From an uncultured Methylococcaceae bacterium (lineage in GTDB: Bacteria > Pseudomonadota > Gammaproteobacteria > Methylococcales > Methylococcaceae): DNA of 64,000 nt. Under the pieces are notes generated by a model, which was given only the letters and a program-made list of their open reading frames with translations, did not search any database and was not told the DNA's origin. A program made the position numbers and the translations under genes. Shown piece after piece: positions 58,192-64,000 of this stretch (the first letter of the stretch is position 1; every line of letters starts with the position of its first letter). The stretch lies in NCBI GenBank assembly GCA_903859815.1, contig CAIOOA010000186.1, forward strand, positions 24,691-88,690, given 5' to 3'.

Positions 58192-58980
58192 TTATTTCTC
58201 CAAATCATGAAAAAGTTGAATTAAATGTTTACGCAAAGTTGCTTCTGTCATTGCTGTATATTCAGCGTTTGGCTTTATTGCTTCAAGCAAAAAATGCCTT
58301 GCATCTGCTGCCAACTGCTGCAAAGCTGTTTCATTCGGACTTGCTTCCGCTTTTTTGATTATATCCACAAATAACTTTAATACAGCTAATTTGTCGCGTC
58401 TGCTCTCATTGAGAGCTTCACGATCCAAACCTAATATTTTAATCGTAGTCTTACCATAAATGCTATCATCAATAGGATAGGGAATTTCATCGCGGAATCC
58501 GATATGGTTTTTGGGGTCGGTTATGGTTGGATTTATCAATAAAGGGGTTTCTATGCATACATCATCTTTATGGCATTGTGCCCTTTTTTCCGGATGCAAC
58601 AAAGGAAACAGGTTTTTCTTGTACTGGCGATTGCAGCGTTCACAGCTTAACAACAAATTATCCCAAGTATAAGCCAGCCAATAATAACCGGGTTTCTGTA
58701 TCGCATCATTATGCTGTTGCCTATATTCCGCTTTCGGTCGGTAATGTTCAACATCGCCAGGACATATATGCTTAATTTTGGATTCACAATAGCAACATTT
58801 GCCATGTTGCATGAGGATTAAGGCTTGCTTGACAGTTTGATGCCCATATACTTTTTTATCAAAACTATCAGACTCAAAAGTCCGCTTACCTTGGTCGTAT
58901 TCTTCACAGATGGCGCGAATTTTAACTTGACCAACCAGATTTAATATTTCTGGCGCTGCACTTCTTTGGATAAATATCAT
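58192..58980 (-). CDS. ptuB: HNH endonuclease of the PtuB / retron HNH (TIGR02646) type
   Basis: A 262-aa protein. Motifs: MQHGKCCYCESKIKH near 60-74 (Cys-Cys knuckle), GDVEHYRPKAEY near 77-88 (catalytic-type His), YYWLAYTWDNLLLSCERCNR near 100-119 and KKNLFPLLHP. This is the HNH-like nuclease family found in Septu systems and Ec78-type retrons, in which it is the effector. Its start overlaps the ATPase gene by 4 bp. It is the last intact gene of a three-gene defence-type operon. Confidence 0.9.
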   Translation of the reverse strand: MIFIQRSAAPEILNLVGQVKIRAICEEYDQGKRTFESDSFDKKVYGHQTVKQALILMQHGKCCYCESKIKHICPGDVEHYRPKAEYRQQHNDAIQKPGYYWLAYTWDNLLLSCERCNRQYKKNLFPLLHPEKRAQCHKDDVCIETPLLINPTITDPKNHIGFRDEIPYPIDDSIYGKTTIKILGLDREALNESRRDKLAVLKLFVDIIKKAEASPNETALQQLAADARHFLLEAIKPNAEYTAMTEATLRKHLIQLFHDLEK

Positions 58981-60308
58981 GTTTCTGGCTTAAGAAGCTT
59001 GGCTGCTCGGCGAATAATGTCCATAGCCTCAATATCTTCTGCCGTTTCAGCCGTAGGCAAATCACCAATTTCCTCTTCCAATTGCTTCAATTCGGCTTGA
59101 TCGTCTTTGGTCAATTCAGCTTTGGAGAGAATCTGCCTACGTCGCTCCAATAGAGCTTCATAATGCGGTGAACGGGCGCTAGGCAAATCGAATAAATCAC
59201 TGGTCAGCAATTGGTCTATGCGCCAGCCTTTCACATCTTGGGGTTGCTGATGAATGACCACTTGATCCCCTTCCCGCTTCAATACCGCTATATTGGCATT
59301 TTCCGCTGCCTGTACGATCAAAGGGCTGTGCGCGGTAACGATGAATTGGGTATTGACAAAGCGTTCGCTCAAATACGACATGATGGTGCGTTGCCATTTG
59401 GGGTGCAGATGCAAATCTATCTCGTCAATCAAAACCACAGCGGGTTCGGCAATGGGATTAGGGCTGTCGGGGTAACGCTGGAACATATGTGCGGCTAAAT
59501 CCACCATCCAAGAAATCATTGTCTGGTATCCTAGGCTTAATGCATCTAACCTTAGCCACTTATCAGATGAACAATCAGGAGTTTTGAAACCTACGGCTGG
59601 CTTCGGATAGCTTGCAGTGGGTGTCAATATGGTTATGGCAGTCACTTCAGGAAGTAAATTAATTAAAACATCGATTATTTGTTCTAGTAATTTTTTTGTC
59701 TGAGTTTGAATAGCAGATTCTTTACTTGCAGTATAGTCCGTTTGTAAAATCCACTCCTCTGCGTTGATTAATTCTGTATGGTCAAACAAAAGGCTTGATA
59801 GAGTATTTTTAGAAAGTTCTTTAGTCAAAGTCCCCCTGTTTATATTCCGATTGGCCCCATAAGCATATAAATTCAATTTGTTTAGCTTATTGGCAACTGT
59901 TATTAGTTTTGTTGTAGATGTAAATGAATAATTTACTCCAATATCAAAGCCAATTGTGATTGGATTACTGCATGCTACATTTTTTGTTAACGTGTGGCCG
60001 TAATAAAAAATAGCCTCGATTTGGGTTTTGTTATTATTTAAAATGCGCAATAAGTTGGGTTGTATCTCATATAATGATAAAACTTCGCCTTGATTAGAAG
60101 GTATCAAATTTCTTACACATATTTGTGTCCCCGACAACAATTGCAGCAACGTTGTTTTCCCCGTTCCATTATCACCTAATATTACAGTCCAACGTGCCGG
60201 TTTGCCATTGCCATCTGACAAGTCCAAGGTTTGTTTATCGCCAAAACAGCGGACATTTTCCAAAGACAATGAGAGGAAGTAAACGGCGTTGCTGTTGGTA
60301 TTCATCAT
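58977..60308 (-). CDS. ptuA: PtuA-like ABC/SMC-type ATPase
   Basis: A 443-aa protein with Walker A ILGDNGTGKTTLLQLLSG (near 40-57), N-terminal LSLENVRCFGDKQTLDLSDG typical of AAA_23/RecF-like ATPases, LSLGYQTMISWMVDLAAHMF near 258 (ABC-signature-like), Walker B VVLIDEIDLHLHPKWQ near 296, and ITAHSPLIV. This matches PtuA of Septu, which controls the HNH effector. It overlaps ptuB by 4 bp and the upstream HNH gene by 4 bp. The C-terminus has an acidic helical tail. Confidence 0.9.
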   Translation of the reverse strand: MMNTNSNAVYFLSLSLENVRCFGDKQTLDLSDGNGKPARWTVILGDNGTGKTTLLQLLSGTQICVRNLIPSNQGEVLSLYEIQPNLLRILNNNKTQIEAIFYYGHTLTKNVACSNPITIGFDIGVNYSFTSTTKLITVANKLNKLNLYAYGANRNINRGTLTKELSKNTLSSLLFDHTELINAEEWILQTDYTASKESAIQTQTKKLLEQIIDVLINLLPEVTAITILTPTASYPKPAVGFKTPDCSSDKWLRLDALSLGYQTMISWMVDLAAHMFQRYPDSPNPIAEPAVVLIDEIDLHLHPKWQRTIMSYLSERFVNTQFIVTAHSPLIVQAAENANIAVLKREGDQVVIHQQPQDVKGWRIDQLLTSDLFDLPSARSPHYEALLERRRQILSKAELTKDDQAELKQLEEEIGDLPTAETAEDIEAMDIIRRAAKLLKPET

Positions 60309-61456
60309 AGGCTCTGCTTTGTTGGCTTAGATTTCATTTTGGCTAGTAGCCTCAAATCGGTTGAGTCTTTGTTGCTTTTGCCAATATTGCAAATATGGCA
60401 TAAGGTTTGATAGTTATTCAGGCTATCAAGTCCGCCTTTGGAACGAGGAATGATATGATCCACATGCAAGATAATCCCATCTTCCGAGCCTCTTCCACAG
60501 GCAACACATTTCCAGTTATCCCGTTGAAACACTTGCCAGCGCAAGGCGGGCATAACCCTTATCACAGCTTCGGCTGCTTGTTTCGCGTTATCCTGAGCCA
60601 GTTCCGGTTGTTGTGAGGCAGATTGTTGAGAATCATCAGGATATTCTTGTTCATCTTCAAGGATTCTTGCAAGTTCTTGTTTCAGCTTGCCAAACAAGGT
60701 GTCTATGCGGACAGGTTCATCTTTTGCGATTTGAATATAGGATTCATATACTGGGTAAAAACAGGCGAAGCGTAATACAAGGCTAGTTATTTTATTTGAC
60801 AGCGCATAGGTTTTTCCAAAAAGTGATTCAACAGTAATTGGATAAGGTATTGCACCTGAGACAAAGTCATTTTCGTATGAATTTATCTCATACATATAGT
60901 CATAATATTGCTTTAAATCAGAAATATTTTGATTAAGTGCTAGGCTCTGCCAAAAGAGAATCTGCGTAAATCCGCTGATATGAGATAATAAATATACTGT
61001 GTTTTGAAATTTAACATGAAAGTCAAACAGTTTTTGTTGTGATTCCTCTGTCAAACCTTTCATCCATTGGTTAGTCAAGTAGAGAGTTAGTCCCTCATTG
61101 GTCAATTCTATACCGTATCGGTAAGGTACAATTTGAACTTTTTTATTATCTCGCCTTTGCACTCCGTGCCATTTACCTAAAGTGCGCTTGCCAGCCAAGG
61201 AAACACCCGCAGAATCGTACAAAAGTTTTAATTCAAAATTTCGCTTCGTTCTAAATTGCGGATGGAAGCCGATTATGGAATCCTCTAAAACATCAATATC
61301 ATAGATTCTTTGAATGGTCGCAATGCTTTCGTTCATCACGACATGAAGCCGGGGTAGAACAGAATGGCGCAGAGCATCTGCCCTCAACCTACGATCATCG
61401 ACTTGGAATAGGTTTTTATCATCTTCATTGAACCCTATATCTGCTGGATTAACCAT
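60305..61456 (-). CDS. HNH endonuclease with long N-terminal domain (third gene of the Septu-like operon)
   Basis: A 383-aa protein. The C-terminal HNH nuclease (about 303-365) reads RWQVFQRDNWKCVACGRGSE, LHVDHIIPRSKGGLDSLNNY and QTLCHICNIGK: CxxC...DH...N...CxxC, a complete zinc-ribbon HNH. The N-terminal ~290 residues are unrecognised (LRADALRHSVLPRLHVVMNE; KWHGVQRRDNKKVQIVPYRY) and may sense or bind a target. It is upstream of ptuA with a 4-bp overlap, so the three genes form one translationally coupled unit. Typical Septu has only ptuA and ptuB, so this is an extra component. Confidence 0.82.
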   Translation of the reverse strand: MVNPADIGFNEDDKNLFQVDDRRLRADALRHSVLPRLHVVMNESIATIQRIYDIDVLEDSIIGFHPQFRTKRNFELKLLYDSAGVSLAGKRTLGKWHGVQRRDNKKVQIVPYRYGIELTNEGLTLYLTNQWMKGLTEESQQKLFDFHVKFQNTVYLLSHISGFTQILFWQSLALNQNISDLKQYYDYMYEINSYENDFVSGAIPYPITVESLFGKTYALSNKITSLVLRFACFYPVYESYIQIAKDEPVRIDTLFGKLKQELARILEDEQEYPDDSQQSASQQPELAQDNAKQAAEAVIRVMPALRWQVFQRDNWKCVACGRGSEDGIILHVDHIIPRSKGGLDSLNNYQTLCHICNIGKSNKDSTDLRLLAKMKSKPTKQSL

Positions 61457-61520
61457 AACAACAATAAAAAGTTATTCAATTATTTGCACAAGTTATCTGG
61501 ATTATTTTGGCATTTAGATG

Positions 61521-61760
61521 TTATTTTAGGGCATCATAAAACTCTCTCACAGTTACCCCCGCTTGGCGAGCCATGTAACGAATTAAATCATGTCCGAATG
61601 GTTGTTTTGGACAATCGACTGTGACTTTAAAGAATTGCCCGCCTGTCCTTTTCACCCAATGTTCATGCGAAGTGCCTTTTTGCGGTCTTGGCTCAAATCC
61701 TAGTGCTTTTAAAATGGCTTTGACTTGGGCGCATGTTAGTGGCGGATGATGACCGCTCAT
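61521..61760 (-). CDS. hicA: HicA-family mRNA interferase toxin
   Basis: A 79-aa dsRBD-like protein: LTCAQVKAILKALGFEPRPQ, KGTSHEHWVKRTGGQFFKVT with the catalytic His in SHEHW, and LIRYMARQAGVTVREFYDAL. HicA toxins cleave mRNA and are neutralised by HicB. The start overlaps the upstream hicB-like gene by 4 bp. It lies 64 bp before the HNH-ptuA-ptuB operon and on the same strand. Confidence 0.88.
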   Translation of the reverse strand: MSGHHPPLTCAQVKAILKALGFEPRPQKGTSHEHWVKRTGGQFFKVTVDCPKQPFGHDLIRYMARQAGVTVREFYDALK

Positions 61761-62098
61761 GCGTGACGATAGGGAGGGGGAGGCAGGGCTAAATCAATGA
61801 GCGTAGCCCATGTCACTCGCTTCAACCATGTAAAACGTAAAACAGTAGCAATGGCATAATATTCCAGCCAGTCTCGCCAAGGGGCGCGGCGCATCAGCAA
61901 TTGCGGAGCGAACGCCCTATCCTCTCCTTCCGTGGCATCGTATAGGTATTCTATGATTTGGGCATCAAGCTTTTCCTTCGCCTCTTCAAACGAGTTTCCC
62001 ACTGCGTATAAGGTAAAGTCTAGGCAACGGGCTGACCAGTAACCGTTGTGTTGCTTGGCAATACAATGCAGGAAAATCGTAGCTTGTGTTTGACCCAT
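61757..62098 (-). CDS. hicB: HicB-like antitoxin (variant)
   Basis: A 113-aa protein. AKQHNGYWSARCLDFTLYAV and NSFEEAKEKLDAQIIEYLYD give the RNase-H-like HicB fold. The C-terminal half (DWLEYYAIATVLRFTWLKRV, then WATLIDLALPPPPY) is hydrophobic in place of the usual ribbon-helix-helix or HTH, so DNA binding is unclear. It precedes hicA with a 4-bp overlap, the antitoxin-first order. Its fold partner is certain from context; the exact family is less so. Confidence 0.72.
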   Translation of the reverse strand: MGQTQATIFLHCIAKQHNGYWSARCLDFTLYAVGNSFEEAKEKLDAQIIEYLYDATEGEDRAFAPQLLMRRAPWRDWLEYYAIATVLRFTWLKRVTWATLIDLALPPPPYRHA

Positions 62099-62149
62099 GA
62101 TTGATTTCTCCCGTAAAAAAATAATGTCCTTAAGCTCGGGTGTGATGCC

Positions 62150-62764
62150 TTACCAAACCGCCGGCTTAAAATCCTCATCATTGCGGATGGTCATATCTTC
62201 TCCGCTTTGACCAATGACAAATAAGCCCTTGCTGGCGGCGTAACGCGCCACATTGTCGGGGATGACCATCGCCGCGACCGCGCCCATGACTTTAAAGTTG
62301 GCATAGCGGGGTAGTAGCCTTTTCAGCTTGTCTAGTCGTTCCAGATGTTCGTTCACATCGTCAATTTTCAGATTGCTCTTGCATTCAACGGCAACGGCCT
62401 CGGTGTCATTGACCACCATCAGGTCGATTTCCAAGCCTTCGTCCCCACGTTGCACGGAGACGTTTTGTTGAACCTCATGGACGATGATTCCCCGACTTTG
62501 GAACAGGCGCACGGCAGCGGGTCTTACCGCGTCTTCAATGAAATCGCCTAGGCGGTTGCCGAGTTTGCCGATGCTGGCTGACACTTGTTTGATTTTGCGG
62601 TCAGTCGCCATCGACATTTCCCTGATTAAGCGTTTGGTTTCCTCTAACTCTTTATCTCTTCTTTCGTTATTCTCTTTAAATTGTTCGCTGGTTTCCTTGA
62701 ATTTTTCGTCAGTTTCCTTGAAAAGCCGCAAAATGTCGTCAAAGGTAGGTTGGCTGGAAGACAT
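62150..62764 (-). CDS. DUF3782-type PD-(D/E)XK nuclease-like protein (copy 2)
   Basis: A 204-aa paralogue of the protein at 16556-17128. A coiled-coil N-terminus has three FKE-type heptads (LFKETDEKFKETSEQFKENN). Then come GKLGNRLGDFIEDAVRPAAV near 68-87, the nuclease core LEIDLMVVNDTEAVAVECKS near 115-134 (D...ExK) and the same end IRNDEDFKPAVW. It is upstream of hicBA on the same strand, within the defence-type island. Function unknown, nuclease fold inferred. Confidence 0.78.
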   Translation of the reverse strand: MSSSQPTFDDILRLFKETDEKFKETSEQFKENNERRDKELEETKRLIREMSMATDRKIKQVSASIGKLGNRLGDFIEDAVRPAAVRLFQSRGIIVHEVQQNVSVQRGDEGLEIDLMVVNDTEAVAVECKSNLKIDDVNEHLERLDKLKRLLPRYANFKVMGAVAAMVIPDNVARYAASKGLFVIGQSGEDMTIRNDEDFKPAVW

Positions 62765-62889
62765 GGTTAAACTCCTCGCTGTTATATCGGTTTGTTCTTA
62801 TTGTATCAGCCAGTCATGCCCCAATATAAATCTAAAAACACGCTCAACTAAGATGAATTGTGGCTATTAGGCTAAGTTTGCAATTTAAC

Positions 62890-63033
62890 TCACAAGCCCA
62901 ACAGCGCCTTTACCCCATCCAAACTCATGGTTTCTGCTTCGCACTCAGTCTTTTTGGCTTCGCGTAGGTCGATCAAATCTTGAGCATCGGCTAAAATTTC
63001 CTGCAATGCAATAAACTCATCTTCAGACTGCAT
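62890..63033 (-). CDS. Small antitoxin-like protein (Phd/RelB C-terminal type)
   Basis: A 47-aa ORF: MQSEDEFIALQEILADAQDL, IDLREAKKTECEAETMSLDG, VKALLGL. It resembles the toxin-binding C-terminal tail of Phd/YefM- and RelB-type antitoxins (LEDLEDLRALREA...SLEEVK). The DNA-binding N-terminal half is absent, and no toxin gene adjoins. In-frame stops lie just upstream, so this is the full reading. It starts 16 bp after ispF ends, on the same strand. Confidence 0.5.
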   Translation of the reverse strand: MQSEDEFIALQEILADAQDLIDLREAKKTECEAETMSLDGVKALLGL

Positions 63034-63048
63034 GATCGCCTAAAATTG

Positions 63049-63525
63049 CTAGTCTTTTTCGACCAACGCCACCGCCATGCTGGAAATTCCCTCGCCACGC
63101 CCCTCGAATCCCATTTTCTCGGTCGTCGTGGCTTTGACATTGACGCAATCCAAGGCTATCCTCAAATCGGCAGAGATATATTCCCTCATTTTTGGAATGT
63201 GCGGAGCCATTTTGGGTTCTTGGGCAATGATGGTGACATCGACATTGATGAAACTAAACCCTAGGCTTTTCAGTTTGGCGACGACATCGCGCAGCAATAT
63301 GCGACTGTCGATGCCTTTGAAGGTTTTGTCGGTGTCGGGAAAGTGTTTGCCTATGTCGCCTAGCGCCGCCGCGCCCAGTAGCGCATCGCACAGTGCATGT
63401 AGCGCCACATCGCCGTCTGAATGGGCAGCCATGCCTTTGCTAAAAGGAATGGTCACGCCACCAATGACGATGTGATCGCCTTCCATGAATTTATGGGCGT
63501 CATAGCCTTGGCCTATTCGCAGCAT
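63049..63525 (-). CDS. ispF: 2-C-methyl-D-erythritol 2,4-cyclodiphosphate synthase
   Basis: A 158-aa trimeric MEP-pathway enzyme: [20 protein letters not shown] (zinc ligands Asp-His), [20 protein letters not shown] near 37-56, [11 protein letters not shown] near 60 and [19 protein letters not shown] end ([16 protein letters not shown]). It cyclises CDP-ME-2-phosphate to MEcPP for isoprenoid synthesis. The start overlaps ispD by 13 bp, the standard ispDF arrangement. Confidence 0.97.
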   Translation of the reverse strand: MLRIGQGYDAHKFMEGDHIVIGGVTIPFSKGMAAHSDGDVALHALCDALLGAAALGDIGKHFPDTDKTFKGIDSRILLRDVVAKLKSLGFSFINVDVTIIAQEPKMAPHIPKMREYISADLRIALDCVNVKATTTEKMGFEGRGEGISSMAVALVEKD

Positions 63526-64000
63526 TGTTGCTCCAAGTAAAATGCGGCCAAAGGCAAATCCTCGGGCCGAGTGATTTTGATATTGTCTGGGCGTCCCTCG
63601 ACGATGCGCGGGGTTTGGCCCTTCAGTTCCAAAGCGCTGGCTTCGTCGGTGACGGTCAGCCCCAATTCAGCAGCAGTCGTCAGCGCCTCTTTGAGTGCTA
63701 AATAACGAAACATTTGCGGAGTCAAAGCCCGCCAGACATGGTTGCGGTCCACAGTGTCAACGATGATGCCGTTGGAAACTCCTTTCAGCGTGTCGGAGGA
63801 AGGCAGCGCGAGGATTCCACCGACTGGATCATGTTCCAAAATGTTGATTAATTTCAGCACATCGGCACGGGTGATGCAGAGTCTCGCCGCATCATGCACC
63901 AACACCCAATCGTCCGCCTTGGCAATGCCTTCCAATCGATTCAGCGCAGACAGCACGGAGTCGGCCCGTTCTTTGCCGCCATCGGCGACGAGGATTCTGG
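63513..64000 (-). CDS. ispD: 2-C-methyl-D-erythritol 4-phosphate cytidylyltransferase, C-terminal part (truncated by the window)
   Basis: The frame is open to the right edge (about 162 residues visible). It reads [77 protein letters not shown] and [13 protein letters not shown], all IspD signatures including the HDAARP-like motif (here HDAARL) and the nucleotidyl site NIKIT. The N-terminal GAGxGxR site is beyond the window. It is upstream of and overlapping ispF. Confidence 0.95.
   Translation of the reverse strand, partial: RILVADGGKERADSVLSALNRLEGIAKADDWVLVHDAARLCITRADVLKLINILEHDPVGGILALPSSDTLKGVSNGIIVDTVDRNHVWRALTPQMFRYLALKEALTTAAELGLTVTDEASALELKGQTPRIVEGRPDNIKITRPEDLPLAAFYLEQQCCE

Noticed and set aside
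1..64000. tRNA, rRNA or replication origin
   Set aside because: Intergenic regions were read for cloverleaf T-loop motifs and DnaA-box clusters; none was seen, though tRNA detection by eye is imperfect.

Overview
The window looks like a chromosomal segment of a Gammaproteobacterium. Housekeeping blocks follow gammaproteobacterial order: yoaA/tsaB, gshB-tonB-algH, queG-nnrD-tsaE-amidase and ispD-ispF. Two proteins carry PEP-CTERM sorting signals, there is a gas-vesicle GvpA, a di-haem cytochrome c peroxidase and a complete Wsp-type chemosensory operon. This would fit an aquatic, exopolysaccharide-forming lineage such as Methylococcales or Thiotrichales relatives, but the lineage is a guess; no rRNA or tRNA gene is visible. 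Layout: 0-5 kb holds the end of yoaA, then about 4.3 kb of accessory genes (EEP-fold nuclease plus partner, YgjP-like metalloprotease, AlbA_2/GHKL protein overlapping a ParA ATPase), then tsaB. 5-10.7 kb is metabolic (acyl-CoA ligase, gloA, glmM) with a 204-bp MITE. 10.7-18.7 kb is the umuC...umuD locus, in which 5.1 kb of foreign genes separates umuD from umuC. The separating DNA has attC-like recombination sites in the minus-strand orientation between Fic toxin/antitoxin, PIN/antitoxin remnant, nuclease-like and HEPN-like genes, so it looks like an integron cassette cluster without an integrase. A LexA/CI-like S24 repressor lies upstream of umuD with two matching operators. 18.7-31.3 kb holds methyltransferases, a PEP-CTERM protein, gcvT, malic enzyme, an orphan gvpA with long non-coding flanks, cytochrome c peroxidase, a diguanylate cyclase, degQ, and rpmB-rpmG. 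31.5-34.2 kb is gshB-tonB-algH. 34.2-48 kb is a Wsp-like operon (two receptors, two CheW, CheR-TPR, CheA-REC, CheB, REC-GGDEF) on the minus strand. Divergent from it lie a paralogous receiver fused to a PP2C/SpoIIE phosphatase and a STAS anti-sigma antagonist, then a UspA and a PAS-SpoIIE phosphatase. The GGDEF signature of the WspR-like output reads SDERF and the CheB receiver has lost its phospho-acceptor Asp, so signalling may have moved from c-di-GMP to phosphatase/STAS partner switching. 48-51.6 kb has an expanded REP array, a 776-aa PEP-CTERM protein and a second MITE copy. 51.6-55.6 kb is queG / nnrD-tsaE-amidase. 55.6-63 kb is a defence-type island on one strand: a 2OG-Fe(II) oxygenase, a broken HicB, a Septu-like ATPase/HNH pair preceded by a second, unrelated HNH nuclease with 4-bp overlaps throughout, hicBA, a DUF3782-type nuclease (paralogous to one next to umuD) and an orphan antitoxin-like ORF. 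It abuts ispF-ispD, which runs off the right edge. Short repeats are a strong theme: GGAG-headed REP/BIME elements at four loci, a TIR-bearing MITE at two, and other palindromes.
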